Origin: Mycobacterium lehmannii
GTDB lineage: Bacteria; Actinomycetota; Actinomycetes; Mycobacteriales; Mycobacteriaceae
Direction of reading: 5' to 3'
Assembly: GCF_002245535.1 (NCBI RefSeq)
Contig: NZ_NKCN01000003.1
Span: 248,001 to 312,000 of the forward strand
DNA: 64,000 bases
Below, piece after piece: positions 52,973 to 60,135 of this stretch. The position numbers and the translations under genes are program-made. How positions within the stretch are numbered: the stretch's first letter is position 1; each line of letters starts with the position of its first letter. Under the pieces are notes generated by a model. It saw only the letters and a program-made list of their open reading frames with translations, searched no databases and was not told where the DNA came from.

Positions 52973-52981
52973 GCCGTTGCG

Positions 52982-53653
52982 CTAGTGATCGCCCAGCGAT
53001 CGGATGCGTGCCGAGATCCCCTCGAACACCGCCTTGATCTGGTCGGCGCGTTCGTCGGCGCTTTCCATCACGTCGTCGTCGGCCGGTTGCACCGTCACGC
53101 CGTTGGCCTTCGCGGTCGCCTCGAAACATTCGCGGACCACCGGATCGGCGAGGATCACCGCCGCCAACATTCCCGGTGTGAGCTCGCGAGTGCGCAGCAG
53201 GCCGTCGTAGCGCACCTCCGCAGGGATCCGAATCTCCAGTGCGCCGCCTTCGAGTTGCTGCTTGGCCGCGGCCAGCAGAAGCGTCAGCGCAGCGCGGGAG
53301 ACCGCGCCGAGCACCTTGTGCCGGAACGGGAACCACGGCAGCGGCAGCTTGTCGATCTGCTTGTCCACTCCGCCGGTGAACAGGTACTCGATCAGGCTGC
53401 GGGTGCGGACCTCTTCGACCTCCGCCCATTCGACGGCGTCCCCGTCGAACTCGACCGCGTCCTCGCTGATGGCCACGCCGCCGAAGTGGTTGAGCTTGCG
53501 GACCAGCCACCGGAGTTTGTCGGGTGTGAGCGAGTGCTCGGCGATCACGTCGCCGATGCCCAGTGCCCACCGGCCGGTGACCGGCCCGGGCTCAGGGCGG
53601 TGCCGGTCGATCAGCTCGCGGAGCCACGAGGCGTCCTCGGAGGTCTGGGTCAC
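52982..53653 (-). CDS. Conserved hypothetical protein coupled to Sir2 (223 aa)
   Basis: No recognised catalytic motif. The protein has an N-terminal winged-helix-like part (L-T-P-D-K-L-R-W-L-V-R-K-L) and a middle segment with a hydrophobic helix (G-A-V-S-R-A-A-L-T-L-L-L-A-A-A). The C-terminus is acidic and helical. It resembles no characterised family known to me. GTG start with a four-base overlap to the deacetylase stop suggests the two products function together. Confidence 0.75.
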   Translation of the reverse strand: MTQTSEDASWLRELIDRHRPEPGPVTGRWALGIGDVIAEHSLTPDKLRWLVRKLNHFGGVAISEDAVEFDGDAVEWAEVEEVRTRSLIEYLFTGGVDKQIDKLPLPWFPFRHKVLGAVSRAALTLLLAAAKQQLEGGALEIRIPAEVRYDGLLRTRELTPGMLAAVILADPVVRECFEATAKANGVTVQPADDDVMESADERADQIKAVFEGISARIRSLGDH

Positions 53654-54540
53654 GCCGTCATTCCCGTCGACGTCGCGAGGGCGGGCAGCTCGTCGGCCAA
53701 CAAGGCCAGCATGGGGGAGCACCCGTTGTCGATCTTGACCGTCGCCAGCGCATCGCCGCGGGTGGGTCCGCGGTTGACGATCGCGATCGGCATACCCGCC
53801 GCCGCGGCGTGGCGCACGAACCGGTAACCCGAGTACACCGTCAGCGACGACCCCGCCACGAGTAGCGCATCGGCCGCATCGACCATCAAATAGGCTTGAG
53901 CCACACGTTCTTTAGGGACGTTCTCGCCGAAATAGACGATGTCGGGTTTGAGCATCCCGCCGCACTGCGGGCAGTCGACGACGCGGAACGACGTGGTGTC
54001 GCCGACGACGGCATCGGCGTCCGGGGCGACCGCGATGCCGCCCACCGACTCGGCGACCCGCTGGGCGAAGCCCGGATTCGCCGCCTCCAGCAGATCGGCC
54101 AGGGCGGCGCGGCTCATCGTGTGCGCACAGTCGAGGCAGATCACCTGCGCGTAGGTGCCGTGGAGGTTGACGACGTTGTCGCTGCCCGCCTTGCTGTGCA
54201 GCAGGTCGACGTTCTGGGTGATCAGCGCGGACACCACACCCGCGCCCTCGAGCGTGGCGAGGGCCCGATGGCCGGCGTTGGGCAGCGTGGCGTCCATATG
54301 ACGCCAGCCGAGGTGGTTGCGCGCCCAGTACCGCTGCCGGAACGCGGGGTCGGAGATGAACTGGCGGATCGTCATGGGATTGCTCGGCGGCGAGTCCGGG
54401 CCGCGGTAGTCGGGGATTCCGGAGTCGGTGGACATCCCCGCACCGGTGAGCACCGCGATCCGTCGGTCGCGCAGCAGGCCGACAAGTTCGGGTGCGTCCA
54501 CCTGGTCGAGGGTAGGCGCATCGTGGAAATTCAGCCTCAT
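53650..54540 (-). CDS. NAD-dependent protein deacylase, Sir2 family (296 aa)
   Basis: Sirtuin removing acyl groups from lysines at the cost of NAD. G-A-G-M-S at 33-37, G-I-P-D-Y-R, T-Q-N-V-D at 108-112, catalytic His127 in N-L-H-G and a zinc ribbon with Cys135, Cys138, Cys190 and Cys193. The insertion between the zinc pairs is longer than usual (S-V-G-G-I-A-V-A-P-D-A-D). It is transcribed with the following hypothetical gene. The location is not the M. tuberculosis Rv1151c context, so it is probably a second sirtuin. Confidence 0.92.
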   Translation of the reverse strand: MRLNFHDAPTLDQVDAPELVGLLRDRRIAVLTGAGMSTDSGIPDYRGPDSPPSNPMTIRQFISDPAFRQRYWARNHLGWRHMDATLPNAGHRALATLEGAGVVSALITQNVDLLHSKAGSDNVVNLHGTYAQVICLDCAHTMSRAALADLLEAANPGFAQRVAESVGGIAVAPDADAVVGDTTSFRVVDCPQCGGMLKPDIVYFGENVPKERVAQAYLMVDAADALLVAGSSLTVYSGYRFVRHAAAAGMPIAIVNRGPTRGDALATVKIDNGCSPMLALLADELPALATSTGMTA

Positions 54541-54617
54541 CGGTGCTTAGCGGGTTGATCTCTCGCAGCCGGTGCGTGCGATCAACCGGTTTAGCGCTCG
54601 GGCGGGCAGTTGGCTCG

Positions 54618-55097
54618 TCAATTGGCCAATGCCTGCGGCGACAACTCCTTGAGCATCGCGTTCGCCCACCGCATCTGTCGCAGCGCTTGCGGATGGCACC
54701 GCTGGGTGAGCTCCAGCAGCCGCTCATCCTTGGCGGCTTGTGCGCCCTGAGCCAGCAGTTCCCAATCGAGCGAAACTCCGGCCGCCAACCGGTGCAGCCG
54801 CCTCAGATCCGCCAACAACAGCAGGGCGGGTTCGGGCCGGCGGCCCAGGCGGTCGCTGACCCACTGCTGGGCCGTCTCGGTGACCGCTTTGGTTCGCGGA
54901 CGCGCGCGCAAGCGGACGCCGTAGTGAGGTCCGATCTGCGCGATCAGTTCGACATGCTCACGCGACCACACGGTGAGGTCGTTCGCGACGTGATGAATGC
55001 CGTGGTCGGCGTGGTGGCGCGCGGCGATCGCGTCGAGTGAGCGTGCCAGCCGCAGTTCGGAGCGGTGCAGTTCGCGCAGGGCCAAGCCCAGTTTCAT
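54618..55097 (-). CDS. Small helical protein coupled to the molybdopterin oxidoreductase (159 aa)
   Basis: All-alpha protein of about four helices, with a His/Glu-rich first half (A-R-H-H-A-D-H-G-I-H-H-V and R-E-H-V-E-L-I) that could bind metal, and a second half like a helical bundle (L-L-L-L-A-D-L-R-R-L-H-R-L). The family is unknown to me; it may be a ferritin-like or chaperone partner of the Mo enzyme, since the ATGA overlap ties it to that gene. Last gene of the SigF-type operon. Confidence 0.72.
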   Translation of the reverse strand: MKLGLALRELHRSELRLARSLDAIAARHHADHGIHHVANDLTVWSREHVELIAQIGPHYGVRLRARPRTKAVTETAQQWVSDRLGRRPEPALLLLADLRRLHRLAAGVSLDWELLAQGAQAAKDERLLELTQRCHPQALRQMRWANAMLKELSPQALAN

Positions 55098-57436
55098 GGT
55101 GACTCCGCTCCGGTCGGCGCGACGGCCAGCCGGGCCGCCGCGGTCTTGAAGATCGGCTGTTTGGAGACCGGGTCCCAGTCGGTCAGTGTCAGCTCGTTGG
55201 CGGCCCGATCGCACTCGGCGTCCTCGGTGTCCCAGTAGCCGTAGTGGAACGGCAGGAACAGCACACCGGTGCGGATGTCGGTGATGCGCGCCTTGGCTCG
55301 CACGCGACCGCGCGGTGTCTCGATCTCTGCGAGGTCATTTTCGCGGATGCCGAGCCGGTGGGCGTCGGCTTCGGACACCTCGACCCACACCTCCGGAGCC
55401 GCCGCGGCAAGCTCGGGTACGCGGCCGGTCTTGGTTCTGGTGTGGAACTGGTACACGGTCCTGCCGGTGATCAGCGCGAACGGAAAGTCGTCGCCCGGAG
55501 CTTCGTGCGGCGGCAGGTACTCGGCCGCCTTGATGATCGCCTTGCCGTGCGGGTTCATCGCGCGGTACTCGGTCGGCTCCAGCGGCGCGCCGGTGATCAG
55601 GTCCTTGCCGTAGGCCTCGCAGTAGTCGGGGTCGGCCCAGAACCGCCCGTCGGAGTAGAGGCGTTCGGTGCCGTCGGGATGATCGTCGTTGCAGGGCCAT
55701 TGAATCCCAGCGCTGCCGCGCAGCTTGTCGTAACTCAAACCGGTGTAATCGCACGGTCGCCCTGCGCTGCACCGCTGCCACGCGGTGAAGGCCGACTCCG
55801 GATCGGTCCACGACGGCAACGGATTGCCGTCGCGGTCGCGGAAATTCATGCGGCGGGCGTAATCGAGGAAGATGTCGAGATCGGGCCGCGCCTGGCCGGG
55901 TGGGTCCACCGCTTTCTCCGACAGGTGCACCGTCCGGTCGGTGTTGGTGAACGTCCCGGTCTTCTCCGCCCATGTGGCCGCGGGCAGCACCACATCGGCG
56001 AGATCGGTTGTCTCCGTGGGGAAGATGTCCTGAACGACGAGGAACAGCCGTTGCTGGCTCAAGATGCTGCGGATGCGGCGCAGTTCGGGTAGCGACACCG
56101 CTGGGTTGGTTGCGCTGACCCACAGCAGGCGCAATGTGCCCTGTTCGGCGTATCGCATCACCTGCATCACATGGGTCGGCGGCGCATAGTGCGGAATCTG
56201 CATCATGTCCAGGTTCCACAGGTCGGCCAACTCGCCGATGTGGCTGTCGTTCGACCAGTTTCGGAAACCGGCCAGATCACCGTCGGCGCCGCATTCGCGC
56301 GTGTTCTCGGCAGTGGGTTGCCCGTTCATCTGCAACAACCCGCATCCCGGCTTGCCGAGCATGCCGCGCAGGATGTGGATGTTGTTGACCTGCACCGCCG
56401 CGGCCGACGCCTGATGAGACTGGTAGAAGCCCTGCAGCACCGTCGACAGCAGCCGTTCCGCGGTGCCCACAAGCCGTGCCGCCGACCGGATGTCGTCGGC
56501 GGACACGCCGCAGATCTCGGCGGCGCGCTCGGGCGGAAATTCGGCGACGCGTTTGCGCAACTCCTCGAATCCGACAGCGTGCGCGCGGACGTAGTCGGTG
56601 TCGATCCAGTCGTTGAGGACGATCTCGTGCAGCAGGCCGTTCATCAACGCGACATTGGTGCCGGGCAGTGGGGCGAGGTGCACGGTCGCGTGCGCGGCGA
56701 CGGGCGTCCTGCGCGGATCGACGCACACGACGGCCGGCGGGTCCGGTCCGGCGAGGCGGTCCAAAATCCGCATCCACAGCACGGTTTGGGTCTCGGCGAC
56801 GTTGTGGCCGTATAGCGCGATGACGTCGGCGTGGTCGATGTCGGTGTAGGAGCCGGGCTGGCCGTCGCAGCCGAACGATTCTTTCAGCGCCTCGGCGGCG
56901 GTCGCGGTGCACAGCCGGGTATTGCCGTCGACGTGGTTGGTGCCGATCGCGCCGTGGGCGATGACACCGAGGGTGTAGTACTCCTCGAGGAACAGCTGAC
57001 CCGACGTGTAGAAACCGAACGCCGACGGTCCATACCGGTCGAGCAGTCGCTTGCTGTGGCGCACGACCTGATCCATCGCGGTGTCCCAATCACACTCGGT
57101 GAGTTCACCGTCGACGCGGATCATCGGTGTGGTCAGTCGATCGCCGGATGCGTTGGCCTGCCACCCGTAGAAGTCCTTGGGGTCGAGACGACCGTGGTTG
57201 ACGCGGTCGATTTCGCGGCCGCGGACACCGACGATCCGGCCGTCCTTGACCGCGATGTCGAGCCCGTCACCGTTGGAGTGCAGAATCGAGGCCGACTGCA
57301 CCCAGCGGTCCACCGATTCTGGTTCCAACCCGTCGGCGAGGAACATGTCGACGCGTTCTGGCCACTGTTCCCCCTTGGCGTAGGGGGTTCGCGCACCCCA
57401 CGGTTCGGCGATGCGATCCCGCTTGCCGTTGCTCAT
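55094..57436 (-). CDS. Molybdopterin oxidoreductase with replaced [4Fe-4S] ligands (780 aa)
   Basis: DMSO-reductase-superfamily enzyme closest in layout to NapA/FdhG-type proteins. The Mo ligand is probably Cys176 in N-T-R-L-C-T-A-T. The site that normally reads C-x2-C-x3-C-x27-C is Ser50-x2-His53-x3-Asp57-x27-Asp85 with spacing fully conserved, so the N-terminal cluster is lost or very unusual. The Mo-bisMGD fold, the D-I-F-P-T-E-T-T-D-L-A-D-V-V-L-P-A motif and the C-terminal domain are otherwise complete. No Tat signal, so it is cytoplasmic. It lies between a lipoprotein gene and a helical protein gene, with ATGA overlaps at both ends. Substrate unknown. Confidence 0.88.
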   Translation of the reverse strand: MSNGKRDRIAEPWGARTPYAKGEQWPERVDMFLADGLEPESVDRWVQSASILHSNGDGLDIAVKDGRIVGVRGREIDRVNHGRLDPKDFYGWQANASGDRLTTPMIRVDGELTECDWDTAMDQVVRHSKRLLDRYGPSAFGFYTSGQLFLEEYYTLGVIAHGAIGTNHVDGNTRLCTATAAEALKESFGCDGQPGSYTDIDHADVIALYGHNVAETQTVLWMRILDRLAGPDPPAVVCVDPRRTPVAAHATVHLAPLPGTNVALMNGLLHEIVLNDWIDTDYVRAHAVGFEELRKRVAEFPPERAAEICGVSADDIRSAARLVGTAERLLSTVLQGFYQSHQASAAAVQVNNIHILRGMLGKPGCGLLQMNGQPTAENTRECGADGDLAGFRNWSNDSHIGELADLWNLDMMQIPHYAPPTHVMQVMRYAEQGTLRLLWVSATNPAVSLPELRRIRSILSQQRLFLVVQDIFPTETTDLADVVLPAATWAEKTGTFTNTDRTVHLSEKAVDPPGQARPDLDIFLDYARRMNFRDRDGNPLPSWTDPESAFTAWQRCSAGRPCDYTGLSYDKLRGSAGIQWPCNDDHPDGTERLYSDGRFWADPDYCEAYGKDLITGAPLEPTEYRAMNPHGKAIIKAAEYLPPHEAPGDDFPFALITGRTVYQFHTRTKTGRVPELAAAAPEVWVEVSEADAHRLGIRENDLAEIETPRGRVRAKARITDIRTGVLFLPFHYGYWDTEDAECDRAANELTLTDWDPVSKQPIFKTAAARLAVAPTGAESP

Positions 57437-57936
57437 TGCTGTCTCGGGCAGGCTTCGACGGGAACGGGCATGCTCAGCTCGCCGAACTGTTGGAAGCGGA
57501 AGGTCACGTCGACGTTGTAGGCGGGCCGAACGGTTTTGGTGATGCCGTCAAGGGTGACGGTGAGCGGCCGGCCCGGTTCGACTGGTTGACCGGTGGCAAG
57601 CGCAGTGCCTGCGGGGATCTCGATCGGAGGGCTCGGTTCGATGCGGGCGGTCTCGGCGGCCGTTGTCGCGATCGCCTCCAGCCGTTCGGTGCCCGCCGGT
57701 CGATTGTTGGTGATCGTGAACCGCAACTGTGCGGTGTCGCCGACCTGGATCTCGCACGATCCGGGCAGATAGCGGGGTACGACGAAAGCGTTCTCGACTG
57801 TGGTCTCCGACGTCTGCGAACCGGACCCACGGTTGGTCGACTCGCCAGTGGTGAAGCTGCCGCAGCCGGACAGCAGGAACATCACGAGCAGGGCCGTCGT
57901 GAAGGGAGCGGGCTTGAACCGTTTGATTTCCATCAC
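57433..57936 (-). CDS. Lipoprotein (167 aa), first gene of the Mo-oxidoreductase operon
   Basis: Type II signal peptide with lipobox L-S-G-C25, then a Ser/Thr spacer and a beta-rich domain (V-G-D-T-A-Q-L-R-F-T-I-T-N-N). The domain resembles the LpqE/PCuAC-like group of mycobacterial lipoproteins that carry small domains outside the membrane. Two cysteines (P-G-S-C-E and E-A-C-P) may pair. The start is one of two adjacent ATGs. The stop overlaps the oxidoreductase start. SigF-like promoter 13 bp upstream. Confidence 0.8.
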   Translation of the reverse strand: MMEIKRFKPAPFTTALLVMFLLSGCGSFTTGESTNRGSGSQTSETTVENAFVVPRYLPGSCEIQVGDTAQLRFTITNNRPAGTERLEAIATTAAETARIEPSPPIEIPAGTALATGQPVEPGRPLTVTLDGITKTVRPAYNVDVTFRFQQFGELSMPVPVEACPRQQ

Positions 57937-57948
57937 CGAAGCGGGGCC

Positions 57949-57972
57949 TACCCGCTGCCCGCGGCGCCAAAC
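57949..57972 (-). promoter_or_regulatory. SigF-like promoter, lipoprotein/Mo-oxidoreductase operon
   Basis: Minus-strand GTTT (57972-57969), 15-bp spacer, GGGTA (57953-57949) followed by G. This matches the mycobacterial SigF pattern GTTT-N15-17-GGGTA. The expected start is about 8 bp downstream, nearly at the ATG. Confidence 0.7.
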
Positions 57973-57988
57973 GTCGAGCCGATACCCG

Positions 57989-58012
57989 GTTTGCGCCGGG
58001 GCCGCACGGGTA
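57989..58012 (+). promoter_or_regulatory. SigF-like promoter, DUF421-Csp operon
   Basis: GTTT (57989-57992), a 15-bp spacer and GGGTA (58008-58012). It has the same spacing as the promoter on the opposite strand, with the two -35 elements 16 bp apart back to back. It would start transcription about 40 bp before the ATG. Confidence 0.7.
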
Positions 58013-58059
58013 GGCGTGGAGCGTCCGCAGCGGCCGCCGTTGCGGAACGGGGATGGCCG

Positions 58060-59070
58060 ATGCCTCTGAATTTGGAAGGACTGACGAACATGTGGTCCGA
58101 CGGTTGGTCGGATGTCGTGAGGGTGCTGGTGATCGGCGCGGCCGCTTATGCGACGTTGGTTGTGCTGCTACGTCTTTCGGGCAAGCGCACGCTCGCCAAA
58201 CTCAACGCCTTCGACCTCGTGGTCACGGTCGCGGTCGGGTCCACCCTGGCCACCATTCTGCTCAGCTCCGAGGTGTCGTATGTCGAAGGTGCCGCGGCGC
58301 TGGCGCTTCTGGTGGCCTTGCAATTCGTTGCGGCGTTGATCTCCTCCCGCGCGCGAGCCGCCCGGATGGCGCTGAAGTCCACCCCGACGCTGCTGGTGTC
58401 TCACGGGCGGTTCCGGGACGACGCGCTGCGCCGTCAACGGGTGAGCGCCGACGAGGTGCGCCAGGCGATGCGCTCCTCAGGGTTCGGCGATCTTGCGGGC
58501 GTCGCGGCCGTGGTGCTGGAAACCGACGGTTCACTCAGCGTCATCTCGACCGATCAGCGCGGTGACGGATCGGCGATGGTCGATGTCGACGCCGTGCCAA
58601 CCGTTTCCACGAGACGACCACGGGTACGCGACCGTCGAACACCGACGACCGAGGAGGATGCCATGAGTGTTGCGGGCAGAATGCTCGAGACCCACCCGCA
58701 GGATCTAGGCGGAGTCGACCGCGGAGAGCTGGTGGCGTGCATCGAGGCCTGTCTCGACTGTGCGCAGGCGTGTACCGCGTGTGCGGACGCCTGCCTCCGC
58801 GAAGAGTCGATCGCCCAACTGACCAAGTGCATCCGAACCAACTCCGACTGCGCGGATATCTGTGCGGCGACCGCCCGGGTGCTGTCCCGGCATACCGGCT
58901 ACGACGCAAACCTCACCGCCGAGGTGCTGCGGTCCTGCGTGACCGGCTGCCGCGCATGCGCCGACGAGTGCGGCCGCCATGCCGAACACCACGACCACTG
59001 CCGCATCTGCGCCGACGTATGCCGCCAGTGCGAACGCATGTGCGACGAGCTTCTGACCGCGCTCGGTTGA
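58060..59070 (+). CDS. DUF421 (YetF-like) membrane protein fused to cysteine-rich four-helix-bundle protein (336 aa)
   Basis: Residues 1-201 are a YetF-type protein: three membrane helices (about 18-37, 45-63, 75-95) and the soluble domain with S-A-D-E-V-R-Q-A-M-R and L-E-T-D-G-S-L-S-V. Residues 202-336 form a Csp/DUF326 bundle with 18 cysteines in C-x2-C/C-x3-C spacing, the type that stores Cu(I) or binds other metals. No stop codon separates the two. An in-frame ATG at 58663 has AGGAGG six bases upstream, so the bundle may also be made as a separate 135-residue protein. Starts at the ATG at 58060; SigF-like promoter upstream. Confidence 0.85.
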   Translation: MPLNLEGLTNMWSDGWSDVVRVLVIGAAAYATLVVLLRLSGKRTLAKLNAFDLVVTVAVGSTLATILLSSEVSYVEGAAALALLVALQFVAALISSRARAARMALKSTPTLLVSHGRFRDDALRRQRVSADEVRQAMRSSGFGDLAGVAAVVLETDGSLSVISTDQRGDGSAMVDVDAVPTVSTRRPRVRDRRTPTTEEDAMSVAGRMLETHPQDLGGVDRGELVACIEACLDCAQACTACADACLREESIAQLTKCIRTNSDCADICAATARVLSRHTGYDANLTAEVLRSCVTGCRACADECGRHAEHHDHCRICADVCRQCERMCDELLTALG

Positions 59071-59076
59071 CGCTCG

Positions 59077-60135
59077 ATGCGCGCGCTGACCACCAAACCC
59101 GGGCAGGCGGGGTCGCTGCGCGTCGAGACTGTGGCCGATCCGCAGCCGGCGGCCGGCGAACTGCTGGTCGAGGGCATTGCGGTCGGCGTGTGCGGGACCG
59201 ACAAAGAGATCGCCGCCGGGCAGTACGGCGAGGCGCCGCCAAGCCGTGACCGCCTGATCCTGGGGCACGAGTCACTGGGTCGGGTGCTGCAAGCGCCCGA
59301 CGGCACCGGCTTCGGCATCGGGGATCTGGTGGTCGGCGTGGTGCGACGCCCCGACCCGGTGCCGTGCCCTGCCTGCGCCCACGGCGAATTCGATATGTGC
59401 CGCAACGGTCGATACACCGAACGCGGCATCAAGGGAATCGACGGTTACGGCAGCGAAGTATGGTGCGTGGAAACCGATTACGCAGTGACGCTGAACCGCG
59501 AACTCGCCGACGTCGGCGTCTTGATGGAGCCCACCACGGTGGTCGCCAAAGCATGGGAACAGGTGCACTCGATCGGGCGGCGGTCGTGGTTCGAACCTGA
59601 ACGCGTGTTGGTCACGGGGGCCGGGCCCATCGGCCTGCTCGCTGCGCTGCTGGGAGTGCAGCAGGGCCTTGACGTTCATGTGCTCGACCTCGTCACCGAC
59701 GGGCCCAAACCCGCGCTGGCCGAGTCTCTTGGCGCCACTTATCACCACGATCCCGCCGGCGATGTCGCCGACCGGCTTCAGCCAGACATCGTCATCGAGG
59801 CCACCGGCGCCAGCCGCGTGGTGTTCGACGTCATGTGCAGCACAGCGCATTACGGCATCGTCTGCCTGACAGGGGTGTCCCCGTCCGGACGCAGACTCGA
59901 CGTTGACGCCGGCGGTCTCAACCGTGAACTGGTCCTGGAGAACGACGTCGTCGTCGGCTCTGTAAACGCAAACCTGCGGCATTACCGGCAGGCCGCCGAA
60001 GCGCTGGCGACCGCGGACCGCGGGTGGCTGGAGCAAATGATCAGCCGCCGGGTACCCCTGCACCGTGCCGAAGACGCTTTCGACACCCGAGACGACGACG
60101 TCAAGGTCGTCATCACGCTCGACGGGTCGGCGTGA
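59077..60135 (+). CDS. Zinc-type glucose 1-dehydrogenase-like MDR enzyme (352 aa)
   Basis: Medium-chain dehydrogenase related to archaeal and bacterial glucose 1-dehydrogenases: G-V-C-G-T-D at about 37-42 and G-H-E-S around residue 67 for catalytic zinc, C-P-A-C...C for the structural zinc, and V-T-G-A-G-P-I-G-L-L for NAD(P). The C-terminus carries the N-R-E-L-V-L-E-N-D glucose-dehydrogenase-type strand. It would oxidise glucose (possibly released by the next enzyme) to gluconolactone and yield NAD(P)H. Six bases after the fusion gene, and coupled to the GH15 gene through GTGA. Confidence 0.85.
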   Translation: MRALTTKPGQAGSLRVETVADPQPAAGELLVEGIAVGVCGTDKEIAAGQYGEAPPSRDRLILGHESLGRVLQAPDGTGFGIGDLVVGVVRRPDPVPCPACAHGEFDMCRNGRYTERGIKGIDGYGSEVWCVETDYAVTLNRELADVGVLMEPTTVVAKAWEQVHSIGRRSWFEPERVLVTGAGPIGLLAALLGVQQGLDVHVLDLVTDGPKPALAESLGATYHHDPAGDVADRLQPDIVIEATGASRVVFDVMCSTAHYGIVCLTGVSPSGRRLDVDAGGLNRELVLENDVVVGSVNANLRHYRQAAEALATADRGWLEQMISRRVPLHRAEDAFDTRDDDVKVVITLDGSA

